A stretch of 64,000 nucleotides of DNA from Schistosoma mansoni (lineage: Eukaryota > Platyhelminthes > Trematoda > Strigeidida > Schistosomatidae): positions 26,670,308-26,734,307 of the forward strand of contig NC_031498.1 of NCBI RefSeq assembly GCF_000237925.1. Direction: 5' to 3'. The notes beneath the pieces are model-generated. The model was not told the origin of the DNA and did no database searches. It saw nothing but the letters and a program-made list of their open reading frames with translations. The translations under genes and the position numbers were made by a program. The first letter of the stretch is position 1. Each line of letters starts with the position of its first letter. Of this stretch, positions 12,801 through 25,400 are shown piece by piece.

Positions 12801-15800
12801 GTGGAGATTTAGTATTTTCATAGTTGAAAGCATGAGTCCATTGAAGAAGCTAGACCACCAAGAAAAACTTGGAAGCACTGGACAGCCGTTTCATCCTATT
12901 GTGGGACGCGAGACTGATAGGTCCAGGGTTCGAATCTCGCAAGGCGAGGTCGTGGATGCGCATTGCTGAGGAGAATAACATAAGTTAATATTTAACTAGA
13001 AAATCCTAGAAAAAATTTATGTAACAATGAATGGATAATTATATTAATGAATCGATTCTGAATGACTTCCCATAATATACATGAATAGAATGGTTACACA
13101 ATGAAGACTATTACATTCTAACTCAATTTTATACTTGTATCATGTTTACCATAATACAATGAGATCATGAGTTCGATGAAGTATATGAAGACTGTGAAGA
13201 AGTTACGAAAAAACACTGTATCATCAATACAAATATGTTCAATGTTAATTTTACTTTATTATCTCAATTCACTGACAAATTCATAGTAAAATCAACTTAA
13301 TTGTGACATATTTGGGTGATCATTTTGGGGTGAGAGAGAAAGGGTGAGCTCAACCATACATTTGTATACGACAAATAAGTAATCTGACATTAAAAATTTA
13401 ACTTAGTCAATCAGCCAAAGGCAATGTAGAATTTAACATGTATGTACACTGGTTCAAATTGCCATACACTATTATCATAGTGATGTAATGTTGTTCAAGC
13501 AAATCCGACATTAGTAGAAGTAGCAACAATATTAATGGTAATAAAAAGGATTAGACATCGGAGATACGATTCGAAAAAGTATTAATTGATAAAGTACAAA
13601 AATTATGAGAAATTTAGGAAACTTAGGAAGACGAAAATAATTAGATATTTCTTCATAAAACATTCTATTTAATCAGGAAGTTAGAAACTCACAAAATCTA
13701 CATTTGTCTATACACTGAACAAAAAAAAACATATTTGACCTAACTCTAGATTACAAAGAACTTTAATATCTTGTAACATATTTACCACGTATGTATTTAT
13801 ATACTCAACCTAATGATCACATTGTCGTTCAAACGCCCCCAAATGCCCTGGTACGGCCGAGAGTGGGGAGAGTCCGCTATCCCTCTCCAAATGCTTTCAC
13901 ATGGCCACACGTATACAACTACATCCAGGGAAGTCCTACTCACTACCTTCTCGTGGCATTACTGTTGTTTACGAAATTGAGAGGACGAAAAGCGAATGTC
14001 CGACGCTTTAACCGGGTTGGTGGACACGAAAAGTTCACCTAGGGGAGTTGGAAAACCCTGATTCCAAACCAATGGTATACATGAGCTCCAGTATCCTGAA
14101 GGAACAAATGGCGCATGAATCAATCGTTGGTCACCGGCTACCATGGGTCTGCACCTCCTTACGATGCTCCACTGCCATGTGGATCAGATCCTTAGGTCAA
14201 AGTCTCCGGTTGTGGTCCTCTAAGAAAACCACCTGTTTCAGTTTGGGCACCTGGACAGTATCACAGGCCTCACACAAATCAAATGAGATTTGTGTGGTGC
14301 ATATATATCTGGTGCCCCTTTGTACCAATATTTGTTTGTTTAAATAAAATTAAAAATTTTTCTTAAATAAAAGATAATAGTCGTTCAAACCAATGTACTT
14401 AGATCAGACAATTTTTCAGTAGTTAAAGCGTTTAATTTTTAAACATCAAGTTATATGTTCAAAACCCGTTGCTTTTATGTCAGTGTAGATAGTTTATAGT
14501 TTGACTGTAAGTCAAGAACAAGTCTGTATCTGAATAATGAAATAATACTAATAAATTGAAATGGGGTTTGAAACTACTAGACCTTAAACTTATATATAGG
14601 TTTCCCTTAACTTCAAGACTAATTATCAGAATCAGTCAGTCAGTCAGCTACAACGTAGGACCAGGCACACATACACATCGGTTCAAGTTGCCATATCTTC
14701 ATATTATATCCAGAAACAAAGAATATTAGATAATATATTGAGGCACCGATATAAAAGATGTGACAGGATTAAATACATTTCCTATTTGATAATGCTAAGT
14801 TCTTGAAAATGAATGACTTAATTACAAAGTTTTACATTGTTATTGCCGATAATTAACTAATTAATTAATTAAATGAATAAGTGCGTAAGTATGTAAGTAA
14901 CTAAGTAAGGAAGAAAGAAGGAAAGAAAAGAAAAGAAGAGAACGATATTGTTCGGAACAATGAAAGACGTTTCTCAGTTACTCCACTAAACTCAAAAAAC
15001 GTAACTTTATCAAAAAATACCACAGAGATATAAATGTTCTTTACTATTTAACAATTGAATATATATGGGGGGTTTTGTGGAGATTTTTTAGTAAATTTTT
15101 TATATATGGTTGAAATCATGGGTCAATTAGAGATAGACCACTGTGGAAAACCTGGAAGCACTGGACGATGCCGCCTCGCGAGATTCGATCGTGGGTGCAC
15201 ACTGCTGAAAAGTCCCACGATAGGACGAAACGGCCATCCAATGCTTTCAGGTTTTCCACGGTGGTCTAACTCCCAATTGACCCATGATTTCAACCTATGA
15301 AAGTTTTTTTCTTTATTTGAAATAAATTATTCACTCCAAGAAGCACGACTGGCTGCTGAATAACCTTAGTTTAATCACTAACTCTTTTTTAGATCTTTTT
15401 ATTCATTGCCTATAAACTACTTTTCTTCACATATAACAAAGAGGTCCATCTTAGGATGACATGGGTATCCAGTACTTTTAGAATTTCAAAGGTTGTTTGG
15501 TTTGTGATCTCAATAAATTTCGAGTGCATTAAACCTCTATAATTATTATGTTTCGGATACAATTATACTGAAAAATATTTTATTTGACTGTACGTGTTAC
15601 TTTCGATACTAGAATTAACAATTATCTGAGAGTTTAAAATAGACATAATGTCATTGATTTCATGAATTTATGTTAATAACTGAACTACTGATATGTTGTG
15701 CACACATTCCTATCGTATTCTAAGTTAGGATTAAAAAACATACACCCATTGTTCAGCATTAGGATCCCATGTATTGCAAAAGATGGGCAGAGTAAGCTCT

Positions 15801-16371
15801 CTCTATCGAAATGCTCTTATTCGGCCATGTGTATGTCATCTTTGCCAGAGTAGTCATACTCACCGCTTTTACACGGCAAGAGTGTTTTTAAGGAAGTTAC
15901 GAAAGAAGATCCCACTAGAAATCCGTTAACATTGTAATATCAATGAAGTTGACATTTCAGTTTCAACTTATTCATATGAGATATGAAGATTTCACATAAT
16001 CAATAGTAAGTATGTAATCTGACAATTTTCATGTTCATTTCACACGTGAACATGCACACACACATACACACGAGTAGACTGACTCAATGAGACTCATTGT
16101 CTTTATACATTACCATAGTTACTATTTTGTTAAATATGACTCGTGGCAATAAAAATTAACAGAGAAAGGAAAAAAAATTCTTACAAGAAAATCCATGAAC
16201 AACCGTTATCCAGATTGATAATGGGACATCGAAAAAAAATGAAAGAGGTTTAAGTCGAAGCACTACTATACAAAAATGTGGAAGTCTGTTTATATGTATG
16301 TACGTATATGTGCATGCATACATGAATGCATACATGAATTTCGATTTCTCCTTTCATTGATAGTAAAAGCC

Positions 16372-16413
<42 letters not shown>

Positions 16414-19400
16414 ACTCCACCTCATCCTTAGGGCAATTCAACAGATGATTGTTTTTATCTTTCCCTTGAAAAAGTCTGTCGTTTTCAACTTTACAAAAAA
16501 ATTTATCGATAGATAATTATAGGCTAAGCTTATTTCTAGTCATCTTTTCTTACCATCATCACAATCTTTACTGCCATCCCACCCACCCCCCACTTGGATG
16601 TTTCCACACCTAAGCATACTTATCTTTGAGTTAATTTTTCCTCCGTTCCCTTCTGTACTACTTACATTCCGAATTTAAAGTTTATATCAGTAGTTGATAA
16701 CATGTGTGTCAATGATACAATCGTTTGTATGTGAGTATACAGTCGCGTTAACTTTATGGTTGATATGCGATTCGGTTAACATGAACACACATTACATCTA
16801 TCGTATGAAAAAATTTGATCAATAAACGAAATGACAAAAATTTTTTTCTCTTTTAACTAAGAAACAAACTAGGCATGTTTTCACACTGACAACTTTTTTT
16901 ATTATTTTTCCATCCAAACCGTCTGTTCCTAGATAGTAACAAGAAATATCGTTCTTCTACTGATACCATGTATAAATCAGGAAAGAATTTCAAGACGAAG
17001 AAGAAAGAGAATAAATACTTTTTAGACACATAATGAAGCTTGACATGAGAAAATAGGCGGAGTTTGTATGGTTACGTGAATGTATGTCTATAGACCTTAT
17101 TTGTGTATGTGCGTGCGTCTACACGACTATGGGTATACGAGTATGGAAACAGTCAAATGTTATCTTCAATGAAATGTTATAGGAATGACAATATATTAAA
17201 AAAAATTTACGCGATTAAGTAAAAGATTGTTTGAAGCTTTAATGCAATGAGATAGCAATTGTAGCTAGAGGTCGAACTAAACACTGTAATCAATAAATAA
17301 TCTAATCAAATGGTTCAGAATTCAGTAGTAAATATTTTCTTACTTCTGTCTTAAGTAAGTGCCTACCCCACTTCTGACTTTAGAACTAGATTTCATTGTG
17401 TTATACAAAAAATGACTTGAAATATTCTCATTTGGATTCAGTGTGAGATTCAGTTACGAGCTGTAAATGAACTATAGAACTAAGGTAAAACATATTTCTA
17501 AGAGTCAAAACCACTTACTAGAATTTATATGCTATCTGATAACGTTTCATTGAACATACACTTAGTACAACGTCGAAGTTTTTACCCCAACATTCCTACC
17601 ACATACCTACATCATAGTAGTCTGTTATTTATAACAATCAGTTTTGAGAGTATCTCTACAATTTTTACTTTGATTAAAATTTTATAAATTAAAGAACAAC
17701 ATAACAATTGACAAACAATAAATAATGATTAGTTACTAGAAGCTTTTACGAAGTTGATTAGATGTTAACTGGTTAGAGTTAATTATCTGATGGCCGAAAT
17801 GTAAGTTTCTTACACCATCTATGTGGATCTACCACTACTTGGGTCAACTAAAATGACAATCAAAGACGTCAACATTGAAGTGTTTACATGAAATCATTTG
17901 CTTTAAAAGATTTTTTTACAAATTTTACCGATAAAATTTGATCAATTCTATGAATAAGACAATATTATCTATGAATTCACTTAGTATTGTTTGTTTGGAT
18001 CTTCCCATCGATGTGTTTAGGACCGCAACTGGTCAGTCTCTAATGCTTAATATTATCTATGGTTACTATTTAGAGATACATGTTACCCTAAACATCTAAG
18101 GATATCATTTGCCATTCTGACTTACTTACTTACTTACTTACGCCTGTTACTCCCAATGGAGCATAGGCCGCCGACCAGCATTCTCCAACCCAATCTGTCC
18201 TCCGCCATCCTTTCTAGTTCTATCCAATTTTTGTTCATCTTTCTCATGTGTCTCCATTTCTTGGCCTAGTGTGTTCTTTGGTCTTCCTCTTTTCCTTTGG
18301 CTTTGAGCATTTCATGTGAGGGCTTGCCTTGAGTTGCAGTTGGGTGGTTTCCTCAATGCGTGTCTTATCCACTTCCAGCACTTCTTCCTGATTTCTTCCT
18401 CCACTGGAATCTGGTTTGTTGTCTCCCACAGTAACTTGCTGCTGATAGTGCCTTACCAACGGATCCGAAGTATCTTGCGTAGACAACTGTTACTAAACAA
18501 CTGTATCTTCTGGATGGTGGCTTTCGTAGTTTTCCAAATCTCCGCCCCATGCAGTAGAACTGTCTCCACATTTGTACTGAGACTTCTTATCTTGATGTTG
18601 GTTAACAAGTGTTTCGAGTTCCAGATATCCTTCAGTTGTAAATATGCCGCTCTTGCTTTGCCGATCCTCGCCCTCACATCTGCATCATATCCACCGTGTT
18701 CATCAATGATGCTGCCCAGATATGTAGAGGTTTCCACATCCTCCAAAGCTTCTCCGTAAAGTGTAATTCGATTGGTGCATGTTGTATTGTATCGGAGAGT
18801 CTTGCTTTTCCTTTTGTTTATATTGAGACCTACTGCTGCTGCTATCCTGGTTGTCTTCTCCTGCCTTTGTTGTTGCGTGTATGATAGAAGAGCCAGATCA
18901 TCTGCGAAGGCCATTCTGACTACTCAGCAATAATAATAATAAACACTCCACCCTTCATTTACGTATATGATAAAATCTAGCAATATCATTCCTGTATATG
19001 AAACAAACTAACTTAGCTAACGCTTGACTAAGTCAGATTTGAATTAGTTTGTTTACTCGATTGATTAAGAAATAAAATTTAAATGTATCTTATTTGTGTT
19101 TATTTAGTTACTGAGATCCTTTAAGAATAGGATAAGTTAAATATTACCAGGTTATGATAACACTAATAATTTACAAGAATATTAATGTATATTATAAGGC
19201 TTAGTAACATGTTAAAACCAGACAGTATCAAATAGTAAAATATTTAATGAGTCCCAAATAGGACGAAACGAGCGTCTTGAATTCCACTGCTAACCACTAT
19301 CCATCTTTGCTTATAATATTTAATGAACCGTTTTTTTTCTTCTGTTTTAATCATTTTAGATGTTTATTTTACTGTTTGGAAACTAATCTTAACTAATTGT

Positions 19401-22400
19401 TGACTTAGATCTTCAGCTACTACTACAATTATTATTATCAACACATAATCAAATTGATTGTACATTGAATGGAAAAGATTGTTTTGACTGTACAATTTTA
19501 GCGCTTCATTTAATATAATCAATTAAAGCAAATTAAATATTATTTCATTTATACAAGTTAGATAAACAAATAGAATGATATAAAGTGGATGAATGATAAG
19601 ATTGGATATCATGAATTATATGACCAATATCATGGAGTGACTGAGGTGGGGGGTAGAGGTTGAAAGAATCATAACAAATCGGAAACTAATGGAAAAATGT
19701 TTTACCTTATGGTTAAAAAATTATATCATCGATTTGAATTTTAAGTATGCACTGCTCATAGACTCAATCTTTAGCAAGGTTATGGATGTTCACTGCTAGA
19801 GTATCCCCTAACAGTATATGGAAATTTCCCTACTACTTCCTGATAACCAACGGTTTCGTAAGTGAAGTCAGTTAATAATGTAAAATAACAAATTTTAGAC
19901 CGACACATAATATAACGAAAAAAATGAATATTTTCTGTGATTTTATAATAGTAATTATGTAACTCAGTTATATATCTAAATGAATGCTTATCCTGGTTGT
20001 TTAAACAAAAGTAGACAATACAGGAATTGGACGCGACTGATACAGCTACAATAACCTATCGTATATCAATATATGTATATAATTATCAAACAAATACTAA
20101 CATAATCATTTGTTCCAAATATTCGTGTTATGCGTAAAATATGATACTAAAATCTCCACAAATCCCCTTATTGATAATAATCATATTTTCACTGGTAACT
20201 AGAATCAAGATTGATTGAGTTCTAGTGAGAAGCCATGACCAGTAAAGTAGAGTCCGTGTCGGGTGTGAGACAGCTATCCACCTCAGACAATGGATGGATG
20301 GTTGCACAAGATCATGGATCGATTGAATTTAGACATTAACACCGTTGGATGCCGGCTCAATGGTCTAGAGGTTGTTTTCGAGTGCGAGACCGAAGGTCCT
20401 CGGTTCAAGTCCCGTGTGAGGGATCGTGGATATGCACTGCTGAGGGGTCCTGTACTAGGGCGAAGTGACTGTACAGTGCTTCCAGGTTCTCAATAGTGGT
20501 CTACCTAACATCGACTCGTGAATTTAACTGTTAAAAAAATAATCTTCGACAATTAACTTATTTTTTTAAACAACAATTCTTTTCAAGACAGTTTTCTAGG
20601 ATTCATAATTTTGTTAAGTAAAATGAACGTAAAATACATATGTACGTGTTCCTTTACATTGTTTAACCATATTTTTTCGAGAAAACAAAATATTATTCTG
20701 ACTGACTGTGCTCAGCACTTTCAACATTTTACAAACCATGTTAAAATTGATTGAAGCTTGAATCTACAGCTCAATATTATATCATCATCACAATGATTTT
20801 GGAACGGATTGGAAATTCCCGACATTCGAAACAACTTGAATAGAAAATAACGTCATCATCTACTTAGAAAGCAAGTATAATTAATTGCATGAAAATCATA
20901 GACCGATCTGAGTTAAACAGTCATTTAAAACTTGTAAACACTGGATAGTCGTTTTGTTCTAGTACAGGACTCCTCGGCAGCGTATACCTGCGAACCTGTA
21001 GGTGAGAGTCAAATCTATGTCCATAAGTCTTGCACGCGAACTCACATCCTTTAGACCGGCATCAAACGGTGTTAATGTCTACATTCAACCAATCCAAAAC
21101 ATTGTGCGACCATTTTCTGTTGTCTTAGGGGGATGACTCCCGGCACCGTTTAGCTTCATTGGTCACGGTTTCTTACTATAACTCCGAGAATTTACTCTCG
21201 AAGTTAGTCACTAAAGAGCGCGTGATAATTGTCAGTATGAGGTTGTGGGGTCCGCGCGACTATCGTAATCAACTGTTAGAGACTCTGTGTGACATGGCTC
21301 AGAATCGATCACAGTCAAAACTGCTTCATATTTGTCTTCCTTCCTATACTACATCCTTATATACAACCTTTCTTTTATATATTACCAACACTAAATTAGG
21401 CCCCCAAATGCCCTGGTACGGCCGAGAGTGGGGAGAGTCCACTCTCCCTCTCCAAATGCTCTCACATGGCCACACGTATACAACTACATCCATTTAAGTC
21501 CTACTCACTGCCTTCTCGTGACGGGGGTGTTGTTTACGAAAGTGAGAGGACGAAAAGCGAATGTCCGACGCTTTAACCGGGTTGGTGGAGACGGAGGGTC
21601 CACCTAGGGGAGTTGGAAAACCCTGATTCCAAACCAATGGTGCACATGGGCTTCAGTATCCTGACGGAACGAATGGCGAATGAACCTGTTGTTGGTCACC
21701 GGCTACCATGGGACTGTATCTCCTCACGATGCTCCACTGCCTTGTGAATCAGACATTTAGGTCAAAGGCTCCGGGTGTGGCCCCTCAAGAAAACCAACTG
21801 CTTCGGTTTGTGCACCCGGGCAGTATCACAGCCCACACACAAATGACATGAAATGACGCACTACACTAACTACACTGCTCTCGTTCCTATTTCATTCCGC
21901 CTTATCTTTTCATCCCTTCTCTTCCTACTTTCATTATTTTGTGTGGCGCATATGTATCTGGTGCCTTTTTGTACCAATATATATGTGTTTAAATAAATAA
22001 AAATAAATAAAACACTAAATTAACTACTTCTATGAGTCCGGTGTTCATCTTGTTGTGTTAATGAAGTATGGTAACTTGAACCGATGCATATATGTGCCTG
22101 GTCCTACGTTGTAGCTGGCTGAATGGCTGATGGGGTTTTGGGAGTTCTTATATTTCATTGAAATCATGAATCTATGGCTGTTCAACATAGATCAGTTCAT
22201 GACTTCAACAAAATTCAACAATCTCCACAATTCTCTTATTATAACTTATTGGTGAAATTAAATAATGCTAATTAACTGCTCACATTTAACTTGTTGTATC
22301 GGTTTCTTGGACATGGAATGAGGCGTCGTTTAAAATTCGAAATGTTTTAAAATTAGCTTAAACTACTGGTTCAGTCTTATTTTACTAACATAAAATTATT

Positions 22401-25400
22401 CAGAAGGGGTTTTTGTGGATATGATTTTTAATAGTTGAGATCATTTGAAGCCAGACCATCATAGGTCCTGGGTTCGAATGTCACAGGGTAGGATCGTGGA
22501 TGTGCACTGCTGAGGAGCCCCATAATAGGACGAAACGGCCGTCGAATGCTTTCAGGTTTTCCATGGTGGTCTAGCTTCAATTGACTCATGACCTCAACTA
22601 TTAAAATAAGATTATTCCTTAAAATATGAACTTCGATGTTTCTTGAATCTGCTTTTTTCAACACCTTTTAAATCAATAATTCAAGTACACTAAAATGACT
22701 AATTGATAAGTAATCGATTACAAGTTAATTTTTAAAAAAAAACCGAATTCACAACCAAACAAGAACAACAAAAAATAGAAAACAGAATTTAAATTTAGTT
22801 ACTAAGGTTAGGTTTCTTTTAAAACAATAGAAAATAAGTAAGTGTGTAGTAATTTTTGACTTGGAGACAAAAAACTGAGCTCAGCTCAAGAATAAGTTTA
22901 TTCGATCCTTTCCTTTTTGAATCCCTACACAGTGAGAGAGAAAGGGAGAGTTTCATGGAGTATTCAAATCATAACTTGGTTAGTAATATCTTACGTAAAA
23001 ATCTAACCGTTGTTGACATAACGTTTTATGTTTGGAGATAGTAACTAAATAATCTATTACGTAATTTGCATGTTTCCAAATCCACTCACAGTTACGTAAT
23101 CCAAGTAATTTAACAACAGGTGACTATCACTCATCGCTCATGACGGAACTAATTCAAATGAATTGAGATTGATACATACGCACACAGTAGTGTTTGTAGA
23201 CTATTCAATAGAGAATAATGGAGGTTAAGTAAATCCCTTGATAGCTACACTACAAGTGTATTTCATGACGATATCGTTGTAGTTAATTTTGTTTGTTTGT
23301 CACTCACAACGTAATGGTTTGGTCAACAATCTAAAAGTGTAATCTAATCAATAGTATGAGTCAAGATTTCTTTATTAGATTTGGTCGTTTACATCTTAAC
23401 AACGCCATTATTTAGCTAACTCTAAGGCTTTGACTTTCATCAAACGGTATAATGAATGTTCGAACACTGTTCCACTTATTTTGATTTGAATATTTATTTA
23501 ATATTATTATTTAAACACATAAACATTGGTACAAGGCACTAAATATTTATGCAACACACTTCATCATTCGTTTTGTTTCAGAGCTAGAGTACTGCCCAGG
23601 CACGCAAACCGAAGCAGGTGGTTTTCTAAGAAAGCCACTACCCGAGCCTTTAACCTAAAGGTCTAATCCACAAAGTAGTGGGACAACGTTAAAAGACATA
23701 ATCCTTTGATAGCCGGTGACCAACAATAGGTTCATACTCCAATCGCTCATTCAGGATCCTGGATTCCATGTGCCCCATCGGTTTGGGATCCGGATTTTTC
23801 AACTCCGCTTGTTAGATTCTTCATATCCACCAACCCGGCTAAAGCGCCGGACACTCGCTTTTCGCCCTCTTAATTTTGTAGACAACACACCGTCTGCGAG
23901 AAAGCAGTGAGTAGGGTTTCCCTGGAAGTGGTTTTATGCGTGTGGCCATGTGAGAGCATTTGGAGAGCAAGAGGTGACTCTCCACATCCTCGACCGTACC
24001 AGAGGATTTGAGGAATTTAGTACTAGAAGTCTTCTTTAAAAAAATATGTTAATCAAAACTGAAAGCGTACTTTCTACATATTTCATAGCTGTTTATTAAT
24101 TCTATATGAAGATTACCAACGAAACGGTTGATATTTTATGATAAAGAATTAAGTTCGCCGCTGAGCATCAATTTCCTCAGGATTAAAAGTATCCTTTACT
24201 GACGAATGTCAAATTGCATGACATCTAGGTTCATCTCCAACTATTTAATGTGGTTTATTAAATTAGTCAATATATTTCGTGACAGTTTCAAGTTCATTTC
24301 AAAACCCTATTTATTTAAAAAAATTGAGATGTCCTAAAGTGTAGCATTTGTTGACAATCCATGAATAAACAATGCACAATCTTCACAATACTCATCACAA
24401 CCACTGCGATCATTTTCATAAGCATAACATCTCAATATAATAAAAACTGTTTCATCTTGGCATGTGACTATTAACATGTGAATATTGAATAAAAAGGCTA
24501 TTTGAGATTCCAAACCGATTTAAATTAGGTAAATATTGAAAACAAGGAAACATTAGGTAATTGTTTCGCCTTAGCATTTGACTTCTCACTTGTGCGTATT
24601 ACGACTTCGTTGTGGATTAAACCGAAGAGCTTTAAGTCTCACCGCTGGCGCTTAACTTTTTTGGTCAACAATTCATGTGAGCGGGTTGTTGTTAACTATT
24701 TTTGAAACATATAAACTTCGATCAGTGGATAGACAGTTCAAGATAAATATCAGAGTATTAGAAGTAGTAATAGTATCAGTGATAGTAAAAAATACTGAAT
24801 ACATATTGTACGATTCTAGAAGATTGAGGGATTGAAAGCATAAGTATTATATATATTGAGGATTACATTGTGTATTACTGATCGCATTACAGTATACCTT
24901 CAGGTGTGTATTCTGTCTTATCTCTGACTTGAATTTTGGTTTATTTATATGTACTAGATTACATATTGATCATCTTTGAGGATTACCAACTCGTACATTA
25001 CATCTAGTAATAATACTTTTACTCGTCACAATAAAATAATTTTAAGACCCACCATCTAAGAGAAAAAAACGAGTAAATCCATATGCATTATTACAACTGA
25101 TTCTAAGTCATATCACCTAACATCTACTAACAATCATTACGGTCATTCCAGTGCCCCCCTAATAGGCAGTGTACACTTAGAAGTATATCTCAGTTCAACT
25201 ATTATCCAGTCTGTGGATTAATATTACATCTTCATTTGATCACTTTTAATATTCATTTTTCTGGTTGAATAACTATTATCTGGTACTTTCTCTATTATTC
25301 AGTGGTATCATGTAAAGAAAAAAATATGTGTATAACTTAAATTATTCATTTTATATTGTTTATTTGAATCTTTCCATTGATGTTTAGGGATGTATTTGAT

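Noticed and set aside
13975-14030. Possible hammerhead in SINE-B (GAGGACGAAAAGCGAATGTCC)
   Set aside because: A GGACGAAA box and a small hairpin are present, but there is no CTGANGA box upstream on either strand.
16375-16411. Coding reading of the (TA)n run (Ile-Tyr repeat)
   Set aside because: Simple microsatellite.
18316-18759. 147-codon plus-strand ORF
   Set aside because: Antisense shadow of the RTE copy, whose real reading is on the minus strand.
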